64,000 bases of DNA from [Actinobacillus] rossii (GTDB lineage: Bacteria; Pseudomonadota; Gammaproteobacteria; Enterobacterales; Pasteurellaceae): positions 2,108,001-2,172,000 of the forward strand of contig UFRQ01000003.1 in NCBI GenBank assembly GCA_900444965.1, given 5' to 3'. The position numbers were made by a program, and so were the translations under genes. The notes beneath the pieces were generated by a model. It was not told the DNA's origin. It saw only the letters and a program-made list of their open reading frames with translations, and did no database searches. Shown in pieces: positions 10,138 through 19,707 of the stretch (position 1 is its first letter; the number at the start of each line of letters is the position of its first letter).

Positions 10138-12093
10138 ATGCTTAAACGACGACTTGGGATAACTTATCCTATTTTTATCTTTTTTATTGTCAATCTTGTT
10201 CTTTTATCTAGTAGCCGAATTCTTTTAGGCTTATGGCAGAAAGATCGTGTAGACGCGGTTAATGGTTGGTTGCCAATGGTATTACAGGGCGTTCGTATTG
10301 ATATTTCTGCGCTCTGTTGGTTATTTGCACCACTTGTTATTATCGCACTCTTTCTAGGTGGTAAAAATACGCTCGGCAAATGGGCTAATTTTATTGTTCG
10401 TCTAGGCTTAACTGCATTCAGTACGTTCATTATCTTTATGGAAATTGCCACCCCAGCATTTATTGAAACTTATGACACTCGCCCAAATCGTCTTTTCATT
10501 GAATACTTAATTTATCCAAAAGAAGTGTTTAATATGCTCGCTAATGGACATTTAATCGCGCTCACTTTAACGCCGATTTTAACCGCAATTGGCGCTTGGG
10601 CATTTTGGAAATTAGCCAATAAAGTGAGCCAAAATTTATATTATTTCTCTCGGAAATGGCGTCCTGTTGCTTTCTTGGTTATTGGTGGTCTGATGTTTTT
10701 AGGTGCTCGTTCAAGCTTACAACATCGTGGTATCAACCCGTCTATGGTAGCATTTTCTTCGGATCCCCTTGTTAATGCTTTAACTTTGAATTCAGGCTAT
10801 TCCGTAATGTTTGCGTTTCAGCAGTTAAAAGATGAAGATAAGTCATCTGAAATCTATGGCAAAATGGCGTTTGAAGATATTATTAAAACTTTAAAAGATG
10901 TGCGTGGACGACCTGAATCAGACTATATTTCATCAACGTTACCAACATTGACAATGAACCATGCCACCTATCAAGGTAAACCGAAAAATATTGTCATTAT
11001 TTTGGAAGAAAGTTTAGGTGCGCAATTTGTTGGAACACTTAACGGCAAACCATTATCACCTAATTTTGACAAATTGGCACAACAAGGTTGGTTATTTGAA
11101 AATCTTTACGCCACCGGTACGCGCTCTGTTCGTGGAATTGAAGCCGTAACCGCTGGATTTACACCAACACCTGCACGCGCTGTGGTAAAACTTACGGGCG
11201 CACAAACAGGCTTTTTCACCATTGCTGAATTATTAGGCAAACAAGGTTATCATACCTCTTTCATCTACGGCGGTGAGAAACACTTCGACAATATGGCAAG
11301 TTTTTTCTACGGCAATGGTTTCCAACAAATTATTGATCAAACAGATTACACCAATCCGCAGTTTACTAGCACTTGGGGGGTGAGCGATGAAGATCTTTTT
11401 GACAAAGCTCATGAAAAATTCACCGCACTTGCTAAAGAAAACCAACCATTTTTCAGCCTTGTTTTTACCTCGAGTAATCATGATCCATTCGATTTTCCTA
11501 AAGGAAAAATTGAACTCTATGAACAACCGCAAGAAACACGAAATAATGCGGCTAAATATGCCGATTACGCGTTGGGGCATTTCTTTGATCTCGCACAACA
11601 ATCAGATTATTGGAAAAACACGATTTTCTTAGTGATTGCAGACCATGATTCTCGTGTTGGCGGCGCGGCTTATGTTCCTGTAAACAATTTCCATATTCCG
11701 GCGTTAATTTTAGGTGATGGGATTCAAGCACAAAGAGACAATCGCTTAGTCAGCCAAATCGATATGCCAACAACATTGCTTTCTCTCGCAGGTATTAATG
11801 CGGCTTATCCAATGTTAGGTTATGACTTAACTAAAGAAAATCCAAATCGCGCCCTAATGCAGTACAATAAAGTATTTGGCTATATGCGTGAAATCAATGG
11901 TCAAAAAGAATTAGCTATTTTGCAAGAGAAAAAACCTATTGCTGGTTTTACCTATGAACCGAATAGTAATAGATTGGTTGCGACTGAAATCTCTGAAGAA
12001 ATGAAAAACCAGGCTCTTGCCTATGCGTTATGGGGAAGTATTGCTTATAAAGAAAAATTATATCGTTCTGAAACTAAAGGAGATAATAAATAA
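10138..12093 (+). CDS. LtaS-like phosphoglycerol transferase (sulfatase fold)
   Basis: The 651-residue inner-membrane protein has about five membrane segments in the first 190 residues and then a large extracytoplasmic alkaline-phosphatase/sulfatase domain. The metal and active-site landmarks are visible: IVIILEESLG (about 283-292), GTRSVRG with a candidate nucleophile T328, and IADHDSRVGG (about 500-509). In Gram-negatives such enzymes transfer phosphoglycerol or phosphoethanolamine to periplasmic glucans or LPS; which substrate is used here cannot be read from sequence. It stands alone, ending at a paired-uptake-word terminator. Confidence 0.82.
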   Translation: MLKRRLGITYPIFIFFIVNLVLLSSSRILLGLWQKDRVDAVNGWLPMVLQGVRIDISALCWLFAPLVIIALFLGGKNTLGKWANFIVRLGLTAFSTFIIFMEIATPAFIETYDTRPNRLFIEYLIYPKEVFNMLANGHLIALTLTPILTAIGAWAFWKLANKVSQNLYYFSRKWRPVAFLVIGGLMFLGARSSLQHRGINPSMVAFSSDPLVNALTLNSGYSVMFAFQQLKDEDKSSEIYGKMAFEDIIKTLKDVRGRPESDYISSTLPTLTMNHATYQGKPKNIVIILEESLGAQFVGTLNGKPLSPNFDKLAQQGWLFENLYATGTRSVRGIEAVTAGFTPTPARAVVKLTGAQTGFFTIAELLGKQGYHTSFIYGGEKHFDNMASFFYGNGFQQIIDQTDYTNPQFTSTWGVSDEDLFDKAHEKFTALAKENQPFFSLVFTSSNHDPFDFPKGKIELYEQPQETRNNAAKYADYALGHFFDLAQQSDYWKNTIFLVIADHDSRVGGAAYVPVNNFHIPALILGDGIQAQRDNRLVSQIDMPTTLLSLAGINAAYPMLGYDLTKENPNRALMQYNKVFGYMREINGQKELAILQEKKPIAGFTYEPNSNRLVATEISEEMKNQALAYALWGSIAYKEKLYRSETKGDNK

Positions 12094-12115
12094 TTCCTTA
12101 ATTACGCCTAATACA

Positions 12116-12147
12116 AAAAAGTGCGGTCATTTTGACCGCACTTTTTG
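12116..12147. terminator. Bidirectional terminator built from inverted uptake words
   Basis: A perfect inverted repeat (12116-12129 and 12133-12146) contains AAGTGCGGTCA facing TGACCGCACTT with a 3-nt loop and runs of A and T outside. It closes the converging LtaS-like gene and formate dehydrogenase gene. Confidence 0.9.
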
Positions 12148-12155
12148 TATATAGC

Positions 12156-14963
12156 TTATCCCAATGCTTTTGAGATTGTTTTATCCATTTTCTTACGCCA
12201 TTGTTTCGCTATCATTTGTTGCGTAATGGCTTTACCACGGCTATCAAAGGCATCTTCTTTCGGTAATTTTTCTACACGACAAGCACAAACCTTAAACTCT
12301 GGAATACGTGCATATTTATCTAAAGCGGCATTAGTGAGCCAGTTAGCATTACCATCCGCAAAATGGAATGGCATCCAACACTCCCCTTTATTCGTCTTAT
12401 TAGACACACGTGCTTCCGATGTAATCGTACCGCGACGGGATGTCACAACGATCCGCTCGCCATTTTCAATACCTAATGCTCGAGCATCTTGCGTATTGAT
12501 TTCAACAAAAGAGTGCCCCGAAATTTCCACCAAACCTTCTGTACGTGCTGTCATTGCACCAGTATTGTAATGGTATAACACTCGACCAGTTGTAAACATT
12601 AATGGATAATCTTTATCTGGCAATTCTTGCGCAGGCGTATACTCAGCAGGATAAAAATATCCTAAACCACGCGCCGGTTTGCCTACGTGCATAATTGATG
12701 TTCCTGCGTGATATTGATCCGTACAAGGCCATTGCAAAGATTGAGTTGGCTCAGTTTCAAGACGTGCATAACTCATTCCGCGGAAAGACGGAGTAAGCGA
12801 TGCCATTTCATCAAAAATTTGTGATGCAGTTAAGTTTGGTTGGTTATACCCCATACGTCGCATTAAATCACAAATAATATCGGTATCCAAACGACTATTA
12901 CTTGGCAAGGTGACTGCTTTACGAACCCGTTGAACACGACGTTCAGTATTAGTAAAGGTACCGTCTTTTTCTGCGTAAGAACGCCCTGGTAATACCACAT
13001 CAGCTAAAAGTGCGGTCTCCGTCATAAACAATTCTTGTACAACTAAAAAATCCAGTGCTTTTAATGCCTTAATTACATGGTGAGTATCAGGATCGGTAAC
13101 AACAGGATCTTCCCCATAAATATATAATCCTTTCACTTCGCCTTTAATAGCTTTCGGGAAAATGTCAGTCGCATGTGTGCCAAGTTGAGTTGGTAATTTC
13201 ACTCCCCATGCTTTTTCAAATTTCTCACGAACAGCAGGATCAAGCACAGATTGGTAGCCTGGATACATATTTGGAGATGCCCCCATATCACAAGCGCCTT
13301 GAACATTATTTTGCCCACGTAAAGGATTCACGCCACATCCTTCTCGCCCTAGTTTACCCACTAACATTGCCATATTTGACATTGTCATCACACCTTCAGT
13401 CCCTGTTGAATGTTCAGTCACACCTAAACAATAAATGATTGGGGCTTTTTTCGCTGTGGCATAAATTCGTGCAGCTGCCCGTAAATCATCAGGATCAATA
13501 TGACAGATTTTTGCCACTTTTTCTGGTGTATAATCTTTTACAGTTTTTTTCAGTGCTTTAAAACCTTCCGTATGCTCATCAATATATTTCTCGTCGATTA
13601 GCCCTTCTTTAATAAAGATATGACACATACCGTTAGCAAACGCGACATTCGTTCCTGGTTTAAGTTTGAGATGAATATCTGCTTGTTTACTTAAACCAAT
13701 ATCACGCGGATCAACAACAATCAATTTTGCTCCATGACGTACCGCTTCACGAATTTGCATACCAATGACTGGATGGGCTTCTTCAGGGTTTGAACCTACC
13801 AATAAAATGGCATCCACATCATGGGTAATATCATAAATAGTGTTAGTCATAGCCCCCGAACCGAGCGTTTTGGCAAGCCCTTCTACGGATGCAGAATGAC
13901 AGACTCGCGCGCAGTTATCAGTGTTATTTGTGCCAAAACAGGTACGCACCATTTTCTGTACCATATATACATCTTCATTTGGCGCACGAGAACAAGCAAA
14001 ACCGGCTAAAGCGTCACTACCATATTCACGCTTAATTGACATAAATTTTGAAGCCACAAGATCAAGTGCTTCGTCCCAGCTCGCTTTACGGAATTTACCT
14101 GTCGCACGATCCTTAATCAGTGGATCAGTTAAACGATCATGGGAATGTACAAATTTATATGATCCGAAACGACCTTTTACGCATAATCGACCACCATTTG
14201 ATGGACCATCAACAGCTTCCGCGCCCACCAATTGGTTATCTTTGACTAATAAATTATATTGACAACCTACACCGCAATGCGGGCAAGTTGTACGTACTCG
14301 CTGGATTTCCCAAGCGCGGTAAGCTTTTGCTTCTTTTTTATAAATCGCCCCCGTTGGACAAGCCTCAGCACAATTACCGCAAGCTTCGCAATCTGTTTCT
14401 TTCCAGTCTTTACCAAATGGTGTCACAATACTACGGAAAATACCACGTGATGAAAGTTTGATGGCGTCACAACCACTCACATTAGAACAAGTATTAATAC
14501 AACGCTGGCAATGAATACACAAATCTGGGCGATAACCTAAAAATGGATGTTCTTCGACGTGTGCGACTTCAATTCCTGGTAAACGGAAATTTGGATAACT
14601 TGATTCACTCACACCACATTGATGTGCAACATTTTGTAGTTCACAAGCACCATTAGATGGGCAAGAAAAACAAATAAGATTGTGATGCGACAAAATCAAA
14701 TCTAACGCCATACGACGGGATTTCACGACTCTATCTGTTTTAGTACGAACAATCATCCCCTCTTGCGCAAGCGTATTACAAGAAGTCGGCAATTTATCAT
14801 AACCTTCAATTTCCACAACACACAAACGGCAAGAGCCAATGTCACTCACATTTTTAAGATAACAAAGCGTTGGAATATTCAATCCAATTGATTTCGCAGC
14901 ATCAAGAACGGTTGTGCCTTCTTCAACTTGAACATGAATACCGTCAATTTTTAGATTAATCAT
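12156..14963 (-). CDS. fdhA: NAD-linked formate dehydrogenase, alpha (molybdopterin) subunit
   Basis: This 935-residue soluble enzyme oxidises formate to CO2. Domains in order: an N-terminal 2Fe-2S ferredoxin domain (Cys near 34, 45, 48 and 62), a NuoG-like His/Cys cluster, two 4Fe-4S motifs (CIHCQRC near 148, CEACGNC near 193), a CPHCGVGCQ 4Fe-4S cluster and the Mo-bis-MGD catalytic domain. The catalytic residue is cysteine (C355 in CARVCHS), not selenocysteine, unlike the FdhF later in the window. It overlaps its partner by 4 nt (ATGA). The ferredoxin extension fits electron transfer to a flavin partner rather than to a membrane quinone reductase. Confidence 0.88.
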   Translation of the reverse strand: MINLKIDGIHVQVEEGTTVLDAAKSIGLNIPTLCYLKNVSDIGSCRLCVVEIEGYDKLPTSCNTLAQEGMIVRTKTDRVVKSRRMALDLILSHHNLICFSCPSNGACELQNVAHQCGVSESSYPNFRLPGIEVAHVEEHPFLGYRPDLCIHCQRCINTCSNVSGCDAIKLSSRGIFRSIVTPFGKDWKETDCEACGNCAEACPTGAIYKKEAKAYRAWEIQRVRTTCPHCGVGCQYNLLVKDNQLVGAEAVDGPSNGGRLCVKGRFGSYKFVHSHDRLTDPLIKDRATGKFRKASWDEALDLVASKFMSIKREYGSDALAGFACSRAPNEDVYMVQKMVRTCFGTNNTDNCARVCHSASVEGLAKTLGSGAMTNTIYDITHDVDAILLVGSNPEEAHPVIGMQIREAVRHGAKLIVVDPRDIGLSKQADIHLKLKPGTNVAFANGMCHIFIKEGLIDEKYIDEHTEGFKALKKTVKDYTPEKVAKICHIDPDDLRAAARIYATAKKAPIIYCLGVTEHSTGTEGVMTMSNMAMLVGKLGREGCGVNPLRGQNNVQGACDMGASPNMYPGYQSVLDPAVREKFEKAWGVKLPTQLGTHATDIFPKAIKGEVKGLYIYGEDPVVTDPDTHHVIKALKALDFLVVQELFMTETALLADVVLPGRSYAEKDGTFTNTERRVQRVRKAVTLPSNSRLDTDIICDLMRRMGYNQPNLTASQIFDEMASLTPSFRGMSYARLETEPTQSLQWPCTDQYHAGTSIMHVGKPARGLGYFYPAEYTPAQELPDKDYPLMFTTGRVLYHYNTGAMTARTEGLVEISGHSFVEINTQDARALGIENGERIVVTSRRGTITSEARVSNKTNKGECWMPFHFADGNANWLTNAALDKYARIPEFKVCACRVEKLPKEDAFDSRGKAITQQMIAKQWRKKMDKTISKALG

Positions 14964-16798
14964 AGATCACGCCCTCCTTGTAACACCCCACAGCCGAAAT
15001 GATCGCAACGCAAACAACGCTGTGCTTCTTGCATAGCTTCTTCATAAGTAAATGGATTTTCTACATGCTCAAAATCACATTTTCGAATATAAGCTGGACG
15101 TTCGGTGATGTTGGCTCGCCCAATTTGTACCCGTACATTGGCTTTTGGCGTAGGTGCTTTAGTTTCACAAGGAAATTCATGATGATAACCAAGATATTCA
15201 TCAATATTGTGAGCAGCTACTTTACCTGCAGCAATAGCCTTAATTGCAGTAGATGGACCAGTTGCACAATCGCCACCAACAAATACCCCCTCCATATTAG
15301 GCACGGAAGTAGTAAGATCCGATTTAAATACACCACGGTTTGCGACCATACCGAAATCTTCAAAGGGTTGACTAATAATGTCTTGCCCTACTGCAATTAA
15401 AATTACATCACAAGCAATAGTAAATGGCGGTTTATTGGCTTTTACTGGACTTGGGCGACCACCATGATCATAAGGCCCTGTCATTTGCGGCTGCACAGTC
15501 AAGCCTATGCAGTTATTATTTTCATCCACTTCAATTGCTTCAGGTGCTGCTAATGTAATTAATTCAATGCCTTCCATGATCGCGGCTTCAATCTCAGTAT
15601 GAAGTGCGGTCATATCATCTTGTCTTCTACGATAAACAATACGAACATCTTTTGCCTTACAACGTACTGCAGAACGAGCAGCGTCCATCGCCACATTACC
15701 GCCACCAATTACCACAACAACTTTATCGGTATAATCTGGAATAATATCGTTACCGATACCATCTAGCATTTCAACTGCAGAAAATACATTATTGGCATCC
15801 GAACCTTTAACAAGCAATGTTTTCCCTTTCTGCGCGCCAATTCCAACAAACATTGCATCATGCTTTTTACGAATTTCATTAATATCAATATCTTCTCCCA
15901 CCATGACGCCATATTTAACCTCAATGTTGCCCGCGGATAAAACGGCATGCAAATCTTGATCTAAGCGATCTTTAGGGAAACGATAATTCGGAATACCATA
16001 ACGCAACATACCGCCAAGGGCTTTTTGACGTTCATAAATTGTCACTCGATGTCCCATTTGCGCTAAGAAATAAGCACAAGTTAATCCTGCGGGTCCCCCA
16101 CCAATGACAGCCACTTTTCGACCTGTATCAGGCAATGGTGCGGGTACTTTCACCGAATCTGCAGCCGCATGATCTACAGCGTATTTTTTTAGACCGCGAA
16201 TATTAATCGCATCATCAATTAAAAGACGACGACAACGTTCTTCACAAGGGTGTTCACAGACTAATCCACAAGCAGTGGGTAAGGGGTTATCTTTACGAAT
16301 TAAATTAACTGCATCAGCATAATTTCCATCAGCAATATGGGCAATATAACCTGGGATATCGACGTGTGCAGGGCACATATTAATACATGGAATACGCTGA
16401 CCAACCACTGGCGCACAAGATTTATTTTTGATATGACTTTCGTATTCTTCTTTAAATTCTTCAATACTGTCGAGAATTTCAAAAGCAGGCTGATAACCTA
16501 TAGCGCAATCTGAACCGTCACGAATCATTTCTGCCAGTTCACGAATTTTTTTCATTGTTGTTTCATCGCCTTCTCCAGCTAAAACATCACGCAAAAGAAA
16601 AGACAAATGAGGAATACCATCACGGCATGGCACGCATTTACCACAAGTCTGGCTCATTGATGCACGTAATGATGCATATTGAACCACAAGAGGACAAGTG
16701 CCAGGGGGAAAGCTTTGAACTTTACTAATAAATTTATTAATTAGTACACCAATTTTGGTGTCATAACTTTCCTCGGGCTGTAGATAGAATTTCGCCAT
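14960..16798 (-). CDS. NuoF-tail/GltD-like flavoprotein, formate dehydrogenase partner
   Basis: The 612-residue fusion begins with a NuoF C-terminal 4Fe-4S domain (CGKCVPCRDG near residue 55) followed by a glutamate-synthase-small-subunit-like module: Cys-rich 4Fe-4S helices (CINMCPAH, CGLVCEHPCEERC), an FAD site (VIGGGPAGLTCA) and an NAD(P) site (VIGGGNVAMDAAR). A last CLRCDHFGC cluster lies at the C-terminus. The frame is open to 16852, but GGAG 7 nt before ATG 16798 sets the start. Being the first gene of a coupled pair with the formate dehydrogenase, it most likely passes electrons to NAD(P)+; the acceptor is inference. Confidence 0.8.
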   Translation of the reverse strand: MAKFYLQPEESYDTKIGVLINKFISKVQSFPPGTCPLVVQYASLRASMSQTCGKCVPCRDGIPHLSFLLRDVLAGEGDETTMKKIRELAEMIRDGSDCAIGYQPAFEILDSIEEFKEEYESHIKNKSCAPVVGQRIPCINMCPAHVDIPGYIAHIADGNYADAVNLIRKDNPLPTACGLVCEHPCEERCRRLLIDDAINIRGLKKYAVDHAAADSVKVPAPLPDTGRKVAVIGGGPAGLTCAYFLAQMGHRVTIYERQKALGGMLRYGIPNYRFPKDRLDQDLHAVLSAGNIEVKYGVMVGEDIDINEIRKKHDAMFVGIGAQKGKTLLVKGSDANNVFSAVEMLDGIGNDIIPDYTDKVVVVIGGGNVAMDAARSAVRCKAKDVRIVYRRRQDDMTALHTEIEAAIMEGIELITLAAPEAIEVDENNNCIGLTVQPQMTGPYDHGGRPSPVKANKPPFTIACDVILIAVGQDIISQPFEDFGMVANRGVFKSDLTTSVPNMEGVFVGGDCATGPSTAIKAIAAGKVAAHNIDEYLGYHHEFPCETKAPTPKANVRVQIGRANITERPAYIRKCDFEHVENPFTYEEAMQEAQRCLRCDHFGCGVLQGGRDL

Positions 16799-16920
16799 AG
16801 GAACACTCCAACTGTATATTAAGGAAGAAAACGAAAATAAGAAGAATCCCAAAACTTCACAATCTATAACACGAATTGTTTTAGGTTGTAAATTGACCTT
16901 ATTAAAAATATGACATTTAT

Positions 16921-16934
16921 TTGATTTAGATCAT
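16921..16934 (-). promoter_or_regulatory. Probable FNR box for the formate dehydrogenase pair
   Basis: TTGATTTAGATCAT matches the FNR consensus TTGAT-N4-ATCAA at 9 of 10 positions. It lies about 125 nt upstream of the flavoprotein start codon, in the gap shared with divergent topB, and suggests anaerobic induction. Confidence 0.65.
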
Positions 16935-17042
16935 TTCACATAATTTTTACAAAAACTTAAAAACACGACATTTACTTTTTATCTAGTTTTACTTCAATCC
17001 AAAGTGCGGTAGAATTCTTACCCTTTTTTATGGAGCCTATTC

Positions 17043-18983
17043 ATGCGTTTATTTATCGCCGAAAAACCTAGCCTTGCTCGAGCTATCGCTGATGTATTAC
17101 CGAAACCGCATACTCGTGGTGAAGGGTTCATTCGCTGCGGTGAAAATGACTATGTGACTTGGTGTGTGGGGCATTTATTAGAACAAGCTGAACCCGATGT
17201 TTATAACCCTATCTTCAAACAATGGCGTTTAGAACATTTACCTATCGTGCCAGATAAGTGGCAACTTATTCCACGTAAAGAAGTCGCTAAACAACTCAAA
17301 ATCGTCGAAAAACTCATTCACCAAGCAGATGAACTTATTAATGCAGGTGACCCAGATCGCGAAGGACAATTACTTGTCGATGAAGTGTTTAGCTATGCTA
17401 ATTTAACCGCAGACAAACGCGACAAAATTCAACGTTGTTTAATCAGTGATCTGAATCCAAGTGCGGTGGAAAAGGCGGTGAAAAAATTACAGCCTAATCG
17501 CGATTTTATCCCGCTAGCAACGTCTGCATTAGCGCGTGCACGTGCAGACTGGTTATATGGCATCAATATGACTCGTGCTTATACCATTCGTGGTCGCCAA
17601 GCAGGTTATAACGGTGTACTTTCTGTCGGACGAGTGCAAACGCCTGTGCTCGGCTTAATCGTCCGTCGCGATTTAGAAATTGAAAATTTTCAACCTAAAG
17701 ATTTTTTTGAAGTCTTAGCTCATATCAAAACGGACAAAAATTCCACCGCACTTTCCTTCACCGCTTTATGGCAGCCAAGTAAAGCTTGTGAAGACTATCA
17801 AGATGATGATGGCAGAATTTTGTCTTATGGATTAGCTGAAAACGTAGTCAAACGAATTACAGGGCAACCGGCTGAAGTGACCACTTATGAAGATAAACGT
17901 GAAAAAGAAACTGCGCCCTTACCTTATTCATTGTCAGCATTACAAATTGATGCGGCAAAACGTTTTGGGATGTCCGCTCAAGACGTTCTCGACACCTGCC
18001 AAAACTTATACGAAAAACATAAATTAATCACTTATCCGCGTTCAGATTGTCGTTATCTACCGAATGAACATTTTCCAGATCGCGAAAAAGTATTATCGGC
18101 TATTCAAGTACATTCTAATCAATATCACTCACTACCAAGTGCGGTCAATATTGAGCAAAAAAATCGCTGTTGGAATGATAAAAAAGTGGAAGCTCACCAC
18201 GCCATTATTCCCACAGCCAAAAATCGACCTGTTAGTCTCAGTTTATGGGAGCAAAATGTTTATAATCTTATTGCTCGCCAATATTTAATGCAATTTTGTT
18301 CTGACGCAGAGTACAGAAAAAGTAAAATTACCTTGAATATTGCGGGGGGGACTTTTGTAGCACAAGCGCGCAACCTACAAACCGCGGGTTGGAAAGAACT
18401 CTTGGGCAAAGAAGATGATGATGAACAACTTGAACCACCATTACCCGAAGTGAAAAAAGGACAACGTTTATTTTGCGAGAAAGGAGAAATTGTCAGTAAA
18501 AAGACTCAACCACCAAAACCGTTCACTGATGCTACCCTGCTTTCAGCAATGACAGGAATTGCACGTTTTGTTCAAGACAAAGAACTAAAAAAAATTTTAC
18601 GCGAAACTGATGGCTTAGGAACAGAAGCCACTCGTGCTGGAATCATTGAATTGCTATTTAAACGTGGTTTTTTAACTAAAAAAGGACGTACCATTCATAG
18701 CACAAATGCGGGACGCATTTTAATCCAAGCACTTCCCGATCTCGCGACTCAACCCGATATGACAGCACATTGGGAATCACAACTTAATGGAATTAGTCAA
18801 AAGTCCGTAAGTTATCAGCAATTTATGTATCAACTTACACAAATGTTGCCTGATCTTGTGCAATTTGTGAATTTTTCAGCATTACGACAGATCAGCCAAG
18901 TGGCGAATAATCCCAAACCTAAATTTGAAAAACATAAAAAATCTACTATTATAAAAGATAAAAGTGTGGTGATTTCTGAATAA
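17043..18983 (+). CDS. topB: DNA topoisomerase III
   Basis: This type IA topoisomerase decatenates replication and recombination intermediates. The 646 residues start with the Toprim motif [16 protein letters not shown] and acidic DPDREGQ (about 103-109), followed by [12 protein letters not shown] and the active-site Tyr in [13 protein letters not shown] (Y331). Length agrees with E. coli TopB (653). An uptake word sits 30 nt before the start, and secG follows after about 85 nt, as in H. influenzae. Confidence 0.96.
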   Translation: MRLFIAEKPSLARAIADVLPKPHTRGEGFIRCGENDYVTWCVGHLLEQAEPDVYNPIFKQWRLEHLPIVPDKWQLIPRKEVAKQLKIVEKLIHQADELINAGDPDREGQLLVDEVFSYANLTADKRDKIQRCLISDLNPSAVEKAVKKLQPNRDFIPLATSALARARADWLYGINMTRAYTIRGRQAGYNGVLSVGRVQTPVLGLIVRRDLEIENFQPKDFFEVLAHIKTDKNSTALSFTALWQPSKACEDYQDDDGRILSYGLAENVVKRITGQPAEVTTYEDKREKETAPLPYSLSALQIDAAKRFGMSAQDVLDTCQNLYEKHKLITYPRSDCRYLPNEHFPDREKVLSAIQVHSNQYHSLPSAVNIEQKNRCWNDKKVEAHHAIIPTAKNRPVSLSLWEQNVYNLIARQYLMQFCSDAEYRKSKITLNIAGGTFVAQARNLQTAGWKELLGKEDDDEQLEPPLPEVKKGQRLFCEKGEIVSKKTQPPKPFTDATLLSAMTGIARFVQDKELKKILRETDGLGTEATRAGIIELLFKRGFLTKKGRTIHSTNAGRILIQALPDLATQPDMTAHWESQLNGISQKSVSYQQFMYQLTQMLPDLVQFVNFSALRQISQVANNPKPKFEKHKKSTIIKDKSVVISE

Positions 18984-19069
18984 GTTTTCAGCAACTACGC
19001 AAAAACCACTTGATAACTGCACAAATATTCGGTAACATTCGCCCCGTTTTCATTTAGAGAGAAAGAATA

Positions 19070-19414
19070 ATGTATAACGTTTTAATGTTTGTTTATCTCA
19101 TCGTTGCTATTGCTATGATTGGCTTTATCTTGATCCAACAAGGTAAAGGTGCTGATGCTGGCGCATCCTTTGGCGGCGGTGCTTCTGGTACTGTATTTGG
19201 TTCAGCCGGTTCTGCAAACTTTTTATCACGTACAACAGCCGTTTTAGCAACCGTATTCTTTGCTATCAGTATTGTATTAGGCAATCTTAACTCTCACCGT
19301 GGTAATGTTGAACAAGGTAAATTTGATGACTTATCACAAGCTGCGCAGCAACTTGAACAACAAAAAGCAGCTCCGGCAGTGGAAAATCCAAATAAAGATA
19401 TCCCACAAAACTAG
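19070..19414 (+). CDS. secG: Protein translocase subunit SecG
   Basis: SecG is the small SecYEG channel subunit that assists SecA-driven export. The 114 residues show two membrane segments (about 3-22 and 52-70) separated by the Gly-rich cytoplasmic loop GADAGASFGGGASGTVFGS, and a polar tail. A good ribosome binding site (AGAGAGAAAG) precedes the ATG. tRNA-Leu follows 21 nt downstream, the same secG-tRNA-Leu arrangement seen in enterics. Confidence 0.96.
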   Translation: MYNVLMFVYLIVAIAMIGFILIQQGKGADAGASFGGGASGTVFGSAGSANFLSRTTAVLATVFFAISIVLGNLNSHRGNVEQGKFDDLSQAAQQLEQQKAAPAVENPNKDIPQN

Positions 19415-19435
19415 TAAAAATTAGAATCAAATAAT

Positions 19436-19521
19436 GCTCTGATGGTGGAATTGGTAGACACGCTATCTTGAGGGGGTAGTGTCCATAGGACGTGCGAGTT
19501 CAAGTCTCGCTCAGAGCACCA
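19436..19521 (+). tRNA. leuU: tRNA-Leu (anticodon GAG)
   Basis: Acceptor arms GCTCTGA (19436-19442) and TCAGAGC (19511-19517) pair fully, and CCA is encoded. The anticodon loop TTGAGGG gives GAG at 19470-19472; the long variable arm and GTTCAAG T-loop are typical of class II tRNA-Leu. Its 3' end is the integration target of the elements that follow, and it is kept intact at the left junction. Confidence 0.95.
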
Positions 19522-19558
19522 TTTAACTAAATTTAGCTCAACGAAACCAAACGAAAAA
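19504..19558 (+). repeat. attL: att repeat 1 (left junction, in tRNA-Leu)
   Basis: The last 18 nt of tRNA-Leu plus 37 nt of flank match 33445-33498 with a 1-nt gap (GCTCAGAGCACC against GCTCAGGCACC) and two substitutions, and partly match 49817-49855. This is the left boundary of the island. Confidence 0.85.
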
Positions 19559-19563
19559 CTTCT

Positions 19564-19599
19564 AAAAAGCCTGTAAAATCAACGTTTACGGGCTTTTTT
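19564..19599 (+). terminator. tRNA-Leu/secG terminator (first of three copies)
   Basis: AAAAAGCCTGTAAA pairs with TTTACGGGCTTTTT around a 7-nt loop, followed by T. Near-identical copies recur with the other two att repeats (33503-33539 and 49861-49896), showing the repeated unit extends past the tRNA end. Confidence 0.85.
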
Positions 19600-19707
19600 C
19601 TTATCTTAGCTGAACGCGCCTAAACGTGTCTAACCGCAAATAATAGTAACCAAAATAGTAACCACGTTTTATAATGGTTACTAAAATCTTATTCCTGTGG
19701 TTACAAT

